DNA from: Synechococcaceae cyanobacterium RL_1_2
Lineage (GTDB): Bacteria > Cyanobacteriota > Cyanobacteriia > Cyanobacteriales > JAAUPO01
Assembly (NCBI GenBank): GCA_012033095.1
Contig: JAAUPO010000117.1
Span: forward strand, 1-7,072
Reading direction: 5' to 3'
DNA: 7,072 bases
Shown here: in pieces, positions 1 to 6,158 of the stretch
How positions within the stretch are numbered: position 1 is the stretch's first letter
How the letters are laid out: every line of letters starts with the position of its first letter
Made by a program: the position numbers and the translations under genes
The notes under the pieces: model-generated
What the model was told of the DNA's origin: nothing
The model's database searches: none
The model's input: only the letters and a program-made list of their open reading frames with translations

Positions 1-1049
1 GGAGGAAGGATGTTAATGCACTTTTTTGACTGGGATTCGCTTGCCGTTTGGTGGCATCGGGCAAGATACCATTCCCCTCCCGCGATCGCGAGGATAATTA
101 ACCCAAGACTGATGATGCTTCCCACCACAGCCCCGACTTTAATCAGGGTTAAACAGAGAATGCTGAAACTGGCATAACAGAGAGTAATTTGGGGATGACT
201 CCAACCAGATTTATAAAGACGATAAAAAATATGACGGCAATGGGCCATAAAAATATTTTCCCTCCGGATGAGGCGACTAATGATGGTATAAACTGCATCT
301 CCGGTAATGGGGAGGGTCACCACCAGTAAAGCTAACGGTGGGTGGGTTTGGGGCGCGGGATTATTTAAAATGGCGATCGCGACCATTGCCCCCAAAAAGG
401 TGCTACCCACATCCCCCATAAAAATTTTAGCCGGGGCCCAGTTCCAGAGTAAAAATCCTGCTAGGGCTGCTGCCAATAGATACCATAGGGGTTGATGGAG
501 GTAATAAGCAATAAAACTAATTTGCACGGCTGTCACACTAGCAATCAGACCGTCAATACCATCAATGAAATTATAAAAATTAATTAATGCGGTAAAACCA
601 ATAATATTAATGACCAAAATTAAGCCATGGCCGATTAAGCCCCCATCCATCAGCATGGGGATTGGAATGGGGTTAAGTTCTAATTGCCAAAATGCACCCA
701 TGGCAACGACCAGGTGGACAAGATAACGGATCCGGACAGATAGTTGATAGCGATCGTCTAGTATTCCCACCACAATTAAAGGCAGGAGCACTAACCATAA
801 TTTTGGTAAATTCAGGCCAAAGCTATTGACTAAACCCACAGAAATATAATTTTGCGCACCATAAAGAAATAGAGTAATTAAGCCAAAAGCGATAATAAAA
901 CCTAAGCCTCCTCCCCTCGGAGTCGCTGTAAGGTGGGAACTACGATTATTGGGGATGTCTAATAGTTTTTCCCCAAAGAATTGTTTAAACCCAAAGGTTA
1001 ATGCCCCACTGATAAACATGGTAATAATAGCTAGAGCAAATAATCTCAT
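1..1049 (-). CDS. WecA/WbpL-like polyprenyl-phosphate glycosyl-1-phosphate transferase, 3'-truncated by window edge
   Basis: An open frame runs from ATG at 1049-1047 to the left edge with no stop (349 codons seen). The protein is strongly hydrophobic with many membrane segments. Motifs of the MraY/WecA superfamily appear in order: RSSHLTATPRGGG (residues 36-48), GILDDR (95-100, Mg-binding Asp pair), NFYNFIDGIDG (157-167), PAKIFMGDVGS (206-216) and an HCRHIFYRL cytoplasmic-loop motif (270-278). From family knowledge, such enzymes transfer a sugar-1-phosphate from a UDP-sugar to a lipid phosphate in the cytoplasmic membrane, starting an O-antigen, exopolysaccharide or similar glycan. The RSSH..TPRGGG and H..H.. 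motifs favour the WbpL/WbcO-like branch over true MraY. The loop motif differs from the usual HRSHxYQR-like form but keeps both histidines. The sugar substrate cannot be told. No Shine-Dalgarno is evident, and no earlier in-frame ATG was seen just upstream. The visible length is near full family length, so little of the C-terminus is missing. Confidence 0.9.
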   Translation of the reverse strand, partial: MRLFALAIITMFISGALTFGFKQFFGEKLLDIPNNRSSHLTATPRGGGLGFIIAFGLITLFLYGAQNYISVGLVNSFGLNLPKLWLVLLPLIVVGILDDRYQLSVRIRYLVHLVVAMGAFWQLELNPIPIPMLMDGGLIGHGLILVINIIGFTALINFYNFIDGIDGLIASVTAVQISFIAYYLHQPLWYLLAAALAGFLLWNWAPAKIFMGDVGSTFLGAMVAIAILNNPAPQTHPPLALLVVTLPITGDAVYTIISRLIRRENIFMAHCRHIFYRLYKSGWSHPQITLCYASFSILCLTLIKVGAVVGSIISLGLIILAIAGGEWYLARCHQTASESQSKKCINILP

Positions 1050-1859
1050 GGGATCAATGGTGGATAGGTAAGGGTTGATCTTTTCAGGAATAGGGGCTAA
1101 GGAAAAAACTACGTAAATTCTAAAATGATTTACATGGCAAGAGAGGGAATCAAAAAATCAAACATCATTCTTGTTCACCTAGGGTTTGGTTAACTTGATC
1201 CATAGGATCGATGATCGATGATTGGTGGCAGGATATAGCTGTCATGAGTAAAACAAACCGCAGTAAATTAAATTTTGTAGGGGATTGAATGCTTCTAGGA
1301 GTGCCATGGGCATTAATTTTCTATTCAACTACGGTGTTAGCTTGAGGGCAAGGGAATGATGACCATGACTATCATGACCATTGTTACTGCTTGTGCATAA
1401 AGCTTGAAGTCTGGGGGGTATTGAGACCATGGTTAGTGCTGGCACTAGAATAATCAATTCTAATCAACTCAATTAATTCACAATTAAGCTCACCTTACAA
1501 TGATTTATATCACCATCAATTTTTAAACTGGACAAGTTACGCTTAATTGCTTAATTATCTAAACTATCTAAACCGATGGTGGGGATGGGGGCGCGATCGC
1601 TCGTTAAAACCTAGTATTCGATGACGTAACTTCAAGCTCTAATGCTGACGTAGCAGTAAATTAAGAGTCTTACTTGTTACCTCAGGATATGGAAAATAAA
1701 TTGTGAATTAAATTGTAAATTTACGCCCAGCAGTACTAGGCCTTCATCCTCCATAGTCCTAGGTTATTTTTTTGCTTCCATGTTAGTTCCTGCCTGAATC
1801 AAGTTAATCCATTAATCCATGAGGTTATTGTATGGTTTCCCTCAGTTTAGAGTTCCATA
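1050..1859. other. gene-free intergenic stretch upstream of the transferase
   Basis: I find no convincing coding frame on either strand here. The base composition is AT-rich and stop codons are dense in all frames. It holds small structures only. GATCC-ATA-GGATC at 1197-1209 is a perfect 5 bp hairpin, followed by a GATCGAT tandem pair (1206-1219). The 8-mer ATGACCAT occurs twice (1359-1366 and 1374-1381). A HIP1 site lies at 1593-1600. A weak stem CTAGG/CCTAG (1736-1740 and 1758-1762) is followed by a T-rich run at 1764-1773. The last could be a weak plus-strand terminator, but the stem is short. The divergent promoters of the transferase and of the binding-protein gene must lie somewhere in 1050-2344, but I could not place a convincing -35/-10 pair. 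Confidence 0.6.
1384..1659. repeat. long-range imperfect inverted repeat (~276 bp span)
   Basis: The left arm, TTACTGCTTGTGCATAA followed by AGCTTGAAGT (1384-1410), is matched in reverse complement by ACTTCAAGCT (1629-1638) followed by CTAATGCTGACG and AGCAGTAA (1639-1659). The inner 10 bp (1401-1410 against 1629-1638) pair perfectly. A second block, TTACTGCT against AGCAGTAA, gives another 8 perfect pairs, and GCAT pairs with ATGC between them. The loop is about 218 bp, contains a HIP1 site and has no ORF. The arms resemble terminal inverted repeats of a decayed non-autonomous element. A structured RNA is the other option. I do not recognise the family and see no target duplication. Confidence 0.45.
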
Positions 1860-2099
1860 CTTAGAAGATGTTTGAAAAGCCCCCCTTGCCCCCTAGTCTG
1901 AGGGAAATCACCTAGATTTTTAAGCAATTAAGTCCCCCAAGTTGGAGGATTTAGAAATAAGAATTTAATAACATCTAAAACTTAAATATCGATGGGTTCC
2001 GCTCCCTTGAAGGATACCCTACAAATTTCTAAGTTATTTAATTCACGATTCTTAGGGGGCGACTCCACAACATTTGATACTTTTCAAACACATTCTTAG
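1860..2099. mobile_element. MITE-like element with ~20 bp terminal inverted repeats
   Basis: The left end CTTAGAAGATGTTTGAAAAG (1860-1879) and the reverse complement of 2080-2099, CTAAGAATGTGTTTGAAAAG, match at 17 of 20 positions. The 240 bp interior has no transposase, so this looks like a non-autonomous miniature element. From memory, ends with GTGTTTGAAAAG resemble cyanobacterial IS5-group elements; that assignment is unverified. The left end runs into a C-run/G-run repeat copy (1877-1954). I could not define a target duplication with confidence. Confidence 0.6.
1877..1954 (-). repeat. C-run/G-run dispersed repeat, copy A (inverted orientation)
   Basis: Read on the minus strand this segment starts CTAAATCCTCCAACTTGG, continues GGGGACTTAATTGC, and ends with ACTAGGGGGCAAGGGGGG and CTT. 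It parallels copy D at 6187-6278, which has the same order of blocks: CTAAA, CTTGGGGGACTT, an AT-rich spacer, ATTTCCC, CTAG, GGGGGCA, GGGGGGCTT. Part of the same repeat also occurs at 5026-5058 and 5907-6000. It lies inside the 1860-2099 element and shares that element's left terminus. Confidence 0.6.
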
Positions 2100-2189
2100 A
2101 TGGATATGGATTTAGATAATATTCCTGAACAGGGGAACGCGATCGAGTTTAAATCAGTATCAGTAATTGACCAATTTATTACCTTGTCT

Positions 2190-2284
2190 ATATAGCAATC
2201 CTAAATAACTTGTGGCGATTGAGTACATTGAAAGCCATGTCTAGGAATGATCTTGATGTTATGACTTAGTTAGGACTGCTATAT
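2190..2284. mobile_element. 95 bp MITE with TA-type ends
   Basis: The left end ATATAGCAATCCTAAATAAC (from 2190) and the reverse complement of the right end, ATATAGCAGTCCTAACTAAG (ending at 2284), agree at 18 of 20 positions. The pattern TATAGCAnTCCTA within TA-rich flanks is typical of IS630/Tc1-mariner-type elements, which duplicate a TA dinucleotide on insertion (family knowledge). There is no coding capacity, so any movement would need a transposase supplied elsewhere. Its right end is about 60 bp upstream of the binding-protein start codon, so it may supply or disrupt promoter sequence there. Confidence 0.7.
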
Positions 2285-2311
2285 CTCTATAAATCCGCAT
2301 ATTTTTATATA

Positions 2312-2346
2312 TATTCTGTATTCTGTATATCTATCGGTATATCTAT
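2312..2346. repeat. short tandem repeats running into the start codon
   Basis: TATTCTG is repeated head to tail at 2312-2318 and 2319-2325. TATATCTAT then occurs at 2326-2334 and again at 2338-2346. The second 9-mer overlaps the first two bases of the ATG at 2345. This is the sequence where a leader or ribosome-binding region would lie, and no purine-rich Shine-Dalgarno is present. Confidence 0.7.
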
Positions 2347-3282
2347 GGCATCAAGTTTGCAAGGGTCTAACATTAGCTGGTTGTTGCTGGCTACGGTGAT
2401 TTGTGTAACGGGGGTAAGCTGTTCCGTTCTACCCCAGGGAACTGGGGTGGAAACGACAGAAGTTAGATCCGCTATGCCGCCCTTAACCGATAACACTGGG
2501 GAAGTTTTAGAGCATCTAGATCTAAGTTTGATTCCCCACACTAGTTCCGAGGAGCAATCAACCAAAATTGAATTTTTAGCTAGTTATCTACAACAGGAAT
2601 TGGGGATTCCCGTCCGTGTGACTTTAGCTCAAAATTATGATGAAGCTGTTAATTTATTGGTTACGGAAAAAGTGGCGATCGCGTACTTGGGGGCCGCGAG
2701 TTACTTAAAAGCAAAGAAACAAAACCCAAATCTAGAGCCAATTTTAGCGGCAATTAATCAAGACACTGGCAGACCTTGGTACACCAGCGTCATTATTAGC
2801 AAAACTGGGGTAAATGACCTAAGCCAATTAAAAGGGAAACGATTTGGCTTTGTTAGCAGCTCTTCTACTTCGGGCTTTTTGATGCCTAGTTATCACTTTT
2901 AAAAAGTTCAGGTTTTGATCCCTCCACCTACTTTTCCGAAATTAACTATGCCGGTAGCCATGATCAAAATGTGGCGAGTTTAATCGCGGAGGAAGTGGAT
3001 GCGATCGCGATCGATGAAGATACCTACAAGCGCAATACCGATCTAGGAACCTTCAAGCCAGACCAATATACAATGCTGTGGAAATCAGAACCCATTCCTA
3101 ATCCCCCGATCGTCGTATCCACTAAACTATTGTCTGAGGAAGCCATTCTTACTTTAAAAAAAGTCCTCATCGCTGCCCCCGAAGGTTTAGTAAGTGTAAC
3201 GGGGACGGATTCCATCGGTTATACGATTGTGGAGGATCAGGATTATTCTACCATTAGGGAAATTTATCAGAGCTTGGAATGA
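2345..3282 (+). pseudogene. PhnD-like phosphate/phosphite/phosphonate-type substrate-binding protein, interrupted by an apparent -1 frameshift
   Basis: The first part (2345-2902, 185 aa) starts with a hydrophobic leader (SWLLLATVICVTGVSC, residues 11-26). This is a signal peptide, perhaps a lipoprotein with C26, although Gly at -3 is a poor lipobox. It continues as a periplasmic-binding-protein fold of the PhnD-like family (PF12974 type): YLQQELGIPVRVTLAQNYDE (81-100), AIAYLGAASY (111-120), WYTSVI, DLSQLKGKRFGFV and the hallmark STSG (174-177). TAA at 2900-2902 then interrupts it. Reading from 2899 in the -1 frame continues directly as LKSSGFDPSTYFSEINYAG, SHDQNVASLIAEEVDAIAID and so on to TGA at 3280-3282. 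Restoring one T in the T4 run (2897-2900) gives 312 aa, a normal length for the family. From family knowledge it should bind a phosphorus oxyanion or a similar small ligand outside the cytoplasmic membrane; the ligand is not readable. No permease or ATPase gene is adjacent. It may be a real pseudogene, a sequencing error, or recoded. Confidence 0.85.
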
Positions 3283-5010
3283 ATGAATATTAAAACTAAA
3301 TTTATTGCTTCCTCCATCATGTTTAGTACCCTGATTACTGGGCTAATTTTAGGGGTAAATACCATCATTCAAAGCTCGGATGAAAGATTTCAATTACAAA
3401 AAAATCAAGCTTTTGAGGCCCTAGAAACGACGATCGGCATGCAATTAGCCCTCAATCAGGAAGTAAATCACCTTAAGGATTTTATTTTGCTTGAGCGTGC
3501 GGGGGAAGATATGGGTAAATTTCAGCAAGCCAAATCAGATTTCATTATTGGTTTGAGTTCCCTCCAAGGCCAATTACCCCATTACCAATCATTAGAAACT
3601 ATTCGCCGCCAGCATCGGAGTCTAATTAATTTAGCCGATCGCTTAGAAAATAATGAGGAAGCATCTTTTACGGCAATTCGATCGGATATGGAAGCCGTCA
3701 ATAGTTTTAGTCAAGATATTCAATTCTATATAGATGACGTGAGAAGCTATTTATACGCCCAGGAAAAAATTGCGAGCCAGAACGTTGAAAGTTTTAATCG
3801 TTTTGTTGTGACCTTGGAATGTGTAGTAGTGGGGCTGAGCCTATTAATTTTTGTTGTCCAATTCAAATGGATTCTTTTGCCAGTGGTGGAATCCCTCAAG
3901 GAATTACAACAGGGTACCCTCGCGATCGGCACAGGAAAGTTAGATTATCGCCTGGCCCTGAAGGGGAATCAGGAATTCCAATCCGTAGGGGAAGCCTTTA
4001 ACCAAATGGCGATGCAATTAGAGGGTTTTTATGTAGAACTGGAGCAAAAAGTCAAAGATCGCACCCAGGATTTAGAAACCATTAACGCCGACCTACATCA
4101 AGAAATGAATAAGCGTCTGCGGGTGGAACAATCTTTACGGGACAAAAATGAAACCATTAAACAGACCCTAGAGGAACTACAACGCACCCAAGCCCAGATG
4201 GTACATTCGGAAAAAATGTCTAGTCTAGGGCAAATGGTGGCTGGGGTTGCCCATGAGATTAATAATCCAGTGAATTTTATTTATGGCAACATCGTCCACG
4301 CTGAAGATTACCTTCAGGATCTACTGGGTTTGGTGCAATTGTATCAACAGGAATACCCCGATCCAGCTCCTCGGATTACAGACGAAATGGAGGCGATCGA
4401 GTTAGATTTTGTGATGACGGACGTGGTGAAAGTCATGGGATCCATGAAAATGGGGGCAAAACGTATCCAAGAAATTGTTAAATCCCTACGCACGTTTTCG
4501 CGCTTAGATGAAGCCGACGCAAAAACCGTTGACCTCCATGAGGGGATTGATAGTACGTTATTAATCTTACAAAATCGTTTGAAGGCCAAAAATGACCGCC
4601 CAACCATTGAAGTCCTTAAACATTATGGGGATCTTCCCCCCATCGATTGTTATCCTGGCCAATTAAATCAGGTCTTTATGAATATTTTGGTGAACGCGAT
4701 CGATGTGTTAGAGGAACAAGAAGACCATGGCACATCAGGCATAATTACCATTACCACCACAAGTGATGGGGATTGGGCCACCATTACGATCGCCGATAAT
4801 GGGCCAGGGATACCAGAAGAAACCCGTAGTAAACTGTTTGACCCCTTTTTTACCACCAAAACGATCGGCAAAGGAACCGGCTTAGGCCTATCGATTGTCC
4901 ATTCCATTATTGTCGATAAACATCGCGGTGCCATTACCTGCAATTCCGAGATAGGCCAGGGCGCAACCTTTGCCATCAAAATTCCCCTCACCATGACAGA
5001 ATTAACCTAA
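3283..5010 (+). CDS. membrane-bound HAMP sensor histidine kinase
   Basis: The intact protein is 575 aa. TM1 lies near residues 7-28, an all-helical extracytoplasmic sensor region of about 145 residues follows (30-173), and TM2 is at 174-192. Then come a HAMP linker (about 198-248), a long coiled coil (250-310) and the dimerisation/phosphoacceptor segment GQMVAGVAHEINNPVNFIYG (316-335), with H324 as the predicted phosphorylated residue. The HATPase domain has an N box NILVNA (N467, N471), G1 DNGPGIP (505-511), an F box FDPFF (519-523) and G2 GKGTGLGLS (529-537). From family knowledge it autophosphorylates on His and passes phosphate to a response regulator; none is encoded here and there is no receiver domain. 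ATG follows the TGA of the binding-protein gene with no spacing, which suggests translational coupling and a shared transcript. The helical sensor resembles CHASE3/TorS-like helical bundles in general character only. I infer that the upstream binding protein is its ligand-sensing partner. Confidence 0.93.
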   Translation: MNIKTKFIASSIMFSTLITGLILGVNTIIQSSDERFQLQKNQAFEALETTIGMQLALNQEVNHLKDFILLERAGEDMGKFQQAKSDFIIGLSSLQGQLPHYQSLETIRRQHRSLINLADRLENNEEASFTAIRSDMEAVNSFSQDIQFYIDDVRSYLYAQEKIASQNVESFNRFVVTLECVVVGLSLLIFVVQFKWILLPVVESLKELQQGTLAIGTGKLDYRLALKGNQEFQSVGEAFNQMAMQLEGFYVELEQKVKDRTQDLETINADLHQEMNKRLRVEQSLRDKNETIKQTLEELQRTQAQMVHSEKMSSLGQMVAGVAHEINNPVNFIYGNIVHAEDYLQDLLGLVQLYQQEYPDPAPRITDEMEAIELDFVMTDVVKVMGSMKMGAKRIQEIVKSLRTFSRLDEADAKTVDLHEGIDSTLLILQNRLKAKNDRPTIEVLKHYGDLPPIDCYPGQLNQVFMNILVNAIDVLEEQEDHGTSGIITITTTSDGDWATITIADNGPGIPEETRSKLFDPFFTTKTIGKGTGLGLSIVHSIIVDKHRGAITCNSEIGQGATFAIKIPLTMTELT

Positions 5011-5012
5011 AT

Positions 5013-5133
5013 AGGACTTACCCACAAGCCCCCTAAATCCAGCAACTTTGGGGGACTTACTTGAACAATTGTCCCCAAACATCCCCAAATATCATGGTTC
5101 CCAGGACAGAATCAAAATTTTTGCGTAAGTCCT
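5013..5133. mobile_element. ~121 bp MITE-like element directly after the kinase stop codon
   Basis: The left end AGGACTTACCCACAAG (5013-5028) and the reverse complement of the right end TTTTTGCGTAAGTCCT (5118-5133) match at 13 of 16 positions. The right end matches the left end of a second copy (AGGACTTACGCAAAAG, 5894-5909) at 15 of 16, so the ends belong to one family. CTAAAT flanks both sides (5007-5012 and 5135-5140), with one extra G on the right, and could be a target duplication. However, the second copy is also preceded by CTAAAT, so a site preference or a longer element is possible. It has no ORF. Confidence 0.6.
5026..5058 (+). terminator. possible hairpin terminator after the kinase
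   Basis: AAGCCCCC (5026-5033) pairs with GGGGGACTT (5050-5058) with one bulged base, around a 16-base loop. It lies 16 bases past the kinase stop and could end or stabilise the kinase transcript. No U-tract follows, so an intrinsic terminator is doubtful. It is part of the dispersed C-run/G-run repeat family. Confidence 0.3.
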
Positions 5134-5315
5134 GCTAAATCCTCCATATTCCTGAATTATCCGAGAATAGAAAACCCGAGAACGATTATTTTTGCTTTGA
5201 TGGGGTTAAGTCCTGATAACCATGGGTAATTTTTTCCTAAATTTCAGTGAAGCCCACAAACCACATCCGCTATAATTGGGCGCAGGTAATTTTACAGAAA
5301 TTAATAACTTTAACT
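5134..5315 (+). other. ndhN leader and promoter region
   Basis: This is non-coding sequence between the MITE and ndhN. A small hairpin, GGTTA (5204-5208) with TAACC (5217-5221), encloses another AAGTCCT. The frame of ndhN stays open back to an ATG at 5247, but the extra 23 residues lack family similarity, so I treat them as leader. Confidence 0.5.
5271..5276 (+). promoter_or_regulatory. candidate -10 box for ndhN
   Basis: A perfect TATAAT lies 39 bases before the ndhN ATG at 5316, which would give a leader of roughly 30 nt. No good -35 hexamer is present at 16-18 bases upstream and there is no TGn extension, so the call rests on the -10 hexamer and its position alone. Confidence 0.35.
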
Positions 5316-5782
5316 ATGGCTCTTATCGCGATCGGCAAAGGCTTTATCCGGGATTTAGAAAAAACTGGAGCCCTTGGAGTCTATATGCCCCTAGAGGGTG
5401 GTTTTGAAGGCCGTTATCAACGTCGGCTTCGAGCTAATGGTTATCAATTAATTAGCCTTACCGCCAGGGGTTTAGGGGATTTAGATGCCTATCTATTTAG
5501 CATTCATGGCGTGAGACCCCCCCACCTCGGCAAAAAAATATTGGCCAAGAAGGTGCAGTGGGTCAACGCCATTTTGTTGCCCCGATCGCAGGTTACCAAG
5601 TAGAAAATTTAGCAGAGAAATCCAAGGGCTTAGTATTGTGGATCATTGAAGGCCATATCCTTTCCCGCACTGAGATCAATTACTTAATCAATCTCCCTGC
5701 TAGCCATCCCCAGGTCAAGGTCGTGTTAGAACTAGGAGGATCAAGATCCTTCCGCTGGGAAAATTTAGCTGATTGTCTCTAA
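5316..5782 (+). pseudogene. ndhN: NAD(P)H-quinone oxidoreductase subunit N, interrupted by an apparent -1 frameshift in an A7 run
   Basis: ATG at 5316 begins MALIAIGKGFIRDLEKTGAL and continues with EGGFEGRYQRRLRANGY, LTARGLGDLDAYL and HGVRPPHLGKK, the well-conserved N-terminal half of NdhN. After the A7 run at 5532-5538 the frame no longer matches and ends at TAG 5601-5603. Adding one A gives GKKNIGQEGAVGQRHFVAPI, and the other frame then reads GYQVENLAEKSKGLVLWIIE, GHILSRTEINYL and KVVLELGGSRSFRWENLADC to TAA at 5780-5782. The repaired product is 155 aa, close to the ~158 aa family length. From family knowledge NdhN is a peripheral stroma/cytoplasm-side subunit of the NDH-1 complex at the thylakoid membrane, which serves respiration, cyclic electron flow and CO2 uptake. 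Because the rest is so well conserved, a sequencing error or slippage at A7 seems likelier than true loss. Starting at 5247 instead would add 23 residues with no family match. Confidence 0.9.
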
Positions 5783-5885
5783 GCCTTATTAATCAATAAT
5801 CTAAACCGACATCCCATAATTAACCCCCATCCTGGGCCCCAGCAACAGCCTCTAATTTTTCTGGGCTTAGTAAACTTCTCCTTTT

Positions 5886-6019
5886 ACCTAAATAGGACTT
5901 ACGCAAAAGCCCCCTAAATCCCCCAAATTTGCGGTACTGTTAATAATTTTTCAATAATTTTTCAGAAATTTCTCCCCCAGCGTTGGGGGCAGAGGGGCTT
6001 GATAAATCAGCTCTTAATC
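5886..6019 (+). repeat. composite repeat: AGGACTTAC left end plus C-run/G-run hairpin (copy C)
   Basis: ACCTAAATAGGACTTAC (5886-5902) is identical to 5005-5021 at the end of the kinase gene. It continues GCAAAAGCCCCCTAAATCC as at 5022-5040. No matching GTAAGTCCT right end follows within the window. The right part, from TTTTCAG (5960) to 6019, matches copy D (6217-6278) closely and ends in the shared CTTGATAAATCAGCTCT. It includes the hairpin CCCCCA-GCGT-TGGGGG (5974-5989). The outer arms AAGCCCC (5907-5913) and GGGGCTT (5994-6000) also pair. Confidence 0.65.
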
Positions 6020-6049
6020 TCAGCAACAATTGAGGGTAGTGCTAAAGCT

Positions 6050-6110
6050 GTAAGGATATTTAGACCCAGGATAATTGATTATCAAGGGGTTTAATCTTGC
6101 TGATCCTTAC
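6050..6110. repeat. nested palindromes
   Basis: GTAAGGAT (6050-6057) is exactly inverted at ATCCTTAC (6103-6110). Between them lies a second perfect palindrome, GATAAT-TG-ATTATC (6070-6083). It could be a remnant of a small element or a folded RNA segment near the ends of two convergent genes. No T-run follows either stem. Confidence 0.5.
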
Positions 6111-6113
6111 TTG

Positions 6114-6131
6114 TATAGGATTTATAGGATT
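6114..6131. repeat. 9 bp tandem duplication
   Basis: TATAGGATT occurs twice head to tail (6114-6122 and 6123-6131). It may be a slippage product; no function is evident. Confidence 0.7.
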
Positions 6132-6158
6132 ACCCAATTGAGATAAAGATTATTTTCC

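Noticed and set aside
307..495. Plus-strand open frame of 62 codons
   Set aside because: It is antisense to the GDVGS-bearing part of the glycosyl-1-phosphate transferase.
1356..1400. 14-codon frame starting ATGATGACC after GGGA, possible leader peptide
   Set aside because: It is very short and low in complexity, arises from the ATGACCAT repeat, and has no gene downstream that it would lead into.
2305..2565. Minus-strand open frame of 86 codons
   Set aside because: It lies antisense to the conserved binding-protein N-terminus and has no recognisable features.
4668..4994. Minus-strand open frame of 108 codons
   Set aside because: It is antisense to the kinase ATPase domain, whose motifs are clear on the plus strand.
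5247..5315. N-terminal extension of ndhN from an upstream ATG
   Set aside because: The family begins at MALI..GK.FIR (5316). The extension lacks similarity and covers the candidate -10 box.
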